Assembly (NCBI GenBank): GCA_035291705.1
Contig: DATDRM010000262.1
Location: 1-23,056 of the forward strand
Length of the DNA stretch: 23,056 nt
Source of the DNA: DATDRM01 sp035291705
Lineage (GTDB): Bacteria > Chloroflexota > Anaerolineae > Anaerolineales > UBA4823
Direction of reading: 5' to 3'
Part shown: one piece after another, positions 23,017 through 23,056 of the stretch
Layout: every line of letters starts with the position of its first letter
How positions within the stretch are numbered: the first letter of the stretch is position 1
Translations under genes and position numbers: made by a program
The notes under the pieces: generated by a model
What the model was told of the DNA's origin: nothing
Database searches by the model: none
The model's input: the letters and a program-made list of their open reading frames with translations, nothing else

Positions 23017-23056
23017 GTTTAGCAACTCCTGATTTATACGGATAACACTTTAACAG

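Overview
The window looks like part of a bacterial chromosome, most likely from Chloroflexota (Anaerolineae-like). That is an inference from the mix of genes (DeoR regulators, FGGY kinase, DeoC/LacD-type aldolases, MttB and URO-D relatives, an APC permease) and from two palindromic interspersed repeats of a kind I associate with that phylum. No taxonomic marker gene is present. I saw no tRNA, rRNA, CRISPR array, transposase or integrase.

Layout. Positions 1-15281 are read entirely on the minus strand. From the promoter leftwards the genes are: DeoR-family regulator (14454-15281), URO-D-like protein, MttB-like methyltransferase, mutarotase-like protein, fucose-isomerase-like protein, FGGY kinase, nucleotidyltransferase, metallophosphoesterase, APC permease, a second DeoR regulator, a class I aldolase, an M24-fold protein, and a second fucose-isomerase-like protein cut by the left edge. 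A textbook sigma-70 promoter (15333-15361) starts this run. Facing away from it on the plus strand is a third fucose-isomerase-like gene (15616-16950), which ends in a perfect 17-bp hairpin. A second plus-strand unit follows with its own promoter (17153-17181): DeoR regulator, SIS-domain isomerase, zinc-dependent dehydrogenase, class III aminotransferase and a second aldolase (17269-21991). The right end carries a broken membrane-anchored gene (in-frame TGA, shortened 3' end) and a Zn-ribbon/OB-fold protein, both on the minus strand and unrelated to the sugar genes.

How it may work. The genes form a regulated catabolic locus for an unusual polyol, sugar or amino sugar. Isomerases, a kinase and aldolases give an isomerise-phosphorylate-cleave route; a mutarotase, a dehydrogenase and a transaminase would process the substrate or its products. 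The functions are repeated (three isomerases, two aldolases, three DeoR regulators), suggesting two or more related branches. The only transporter is an amino-acid/polyamine-type permease, and an aminotransferase plus an MttB/URO-D pair are present, so the substrate may carry nitrogen or methyl groups. The actual substrate cannot be read from the sequence.
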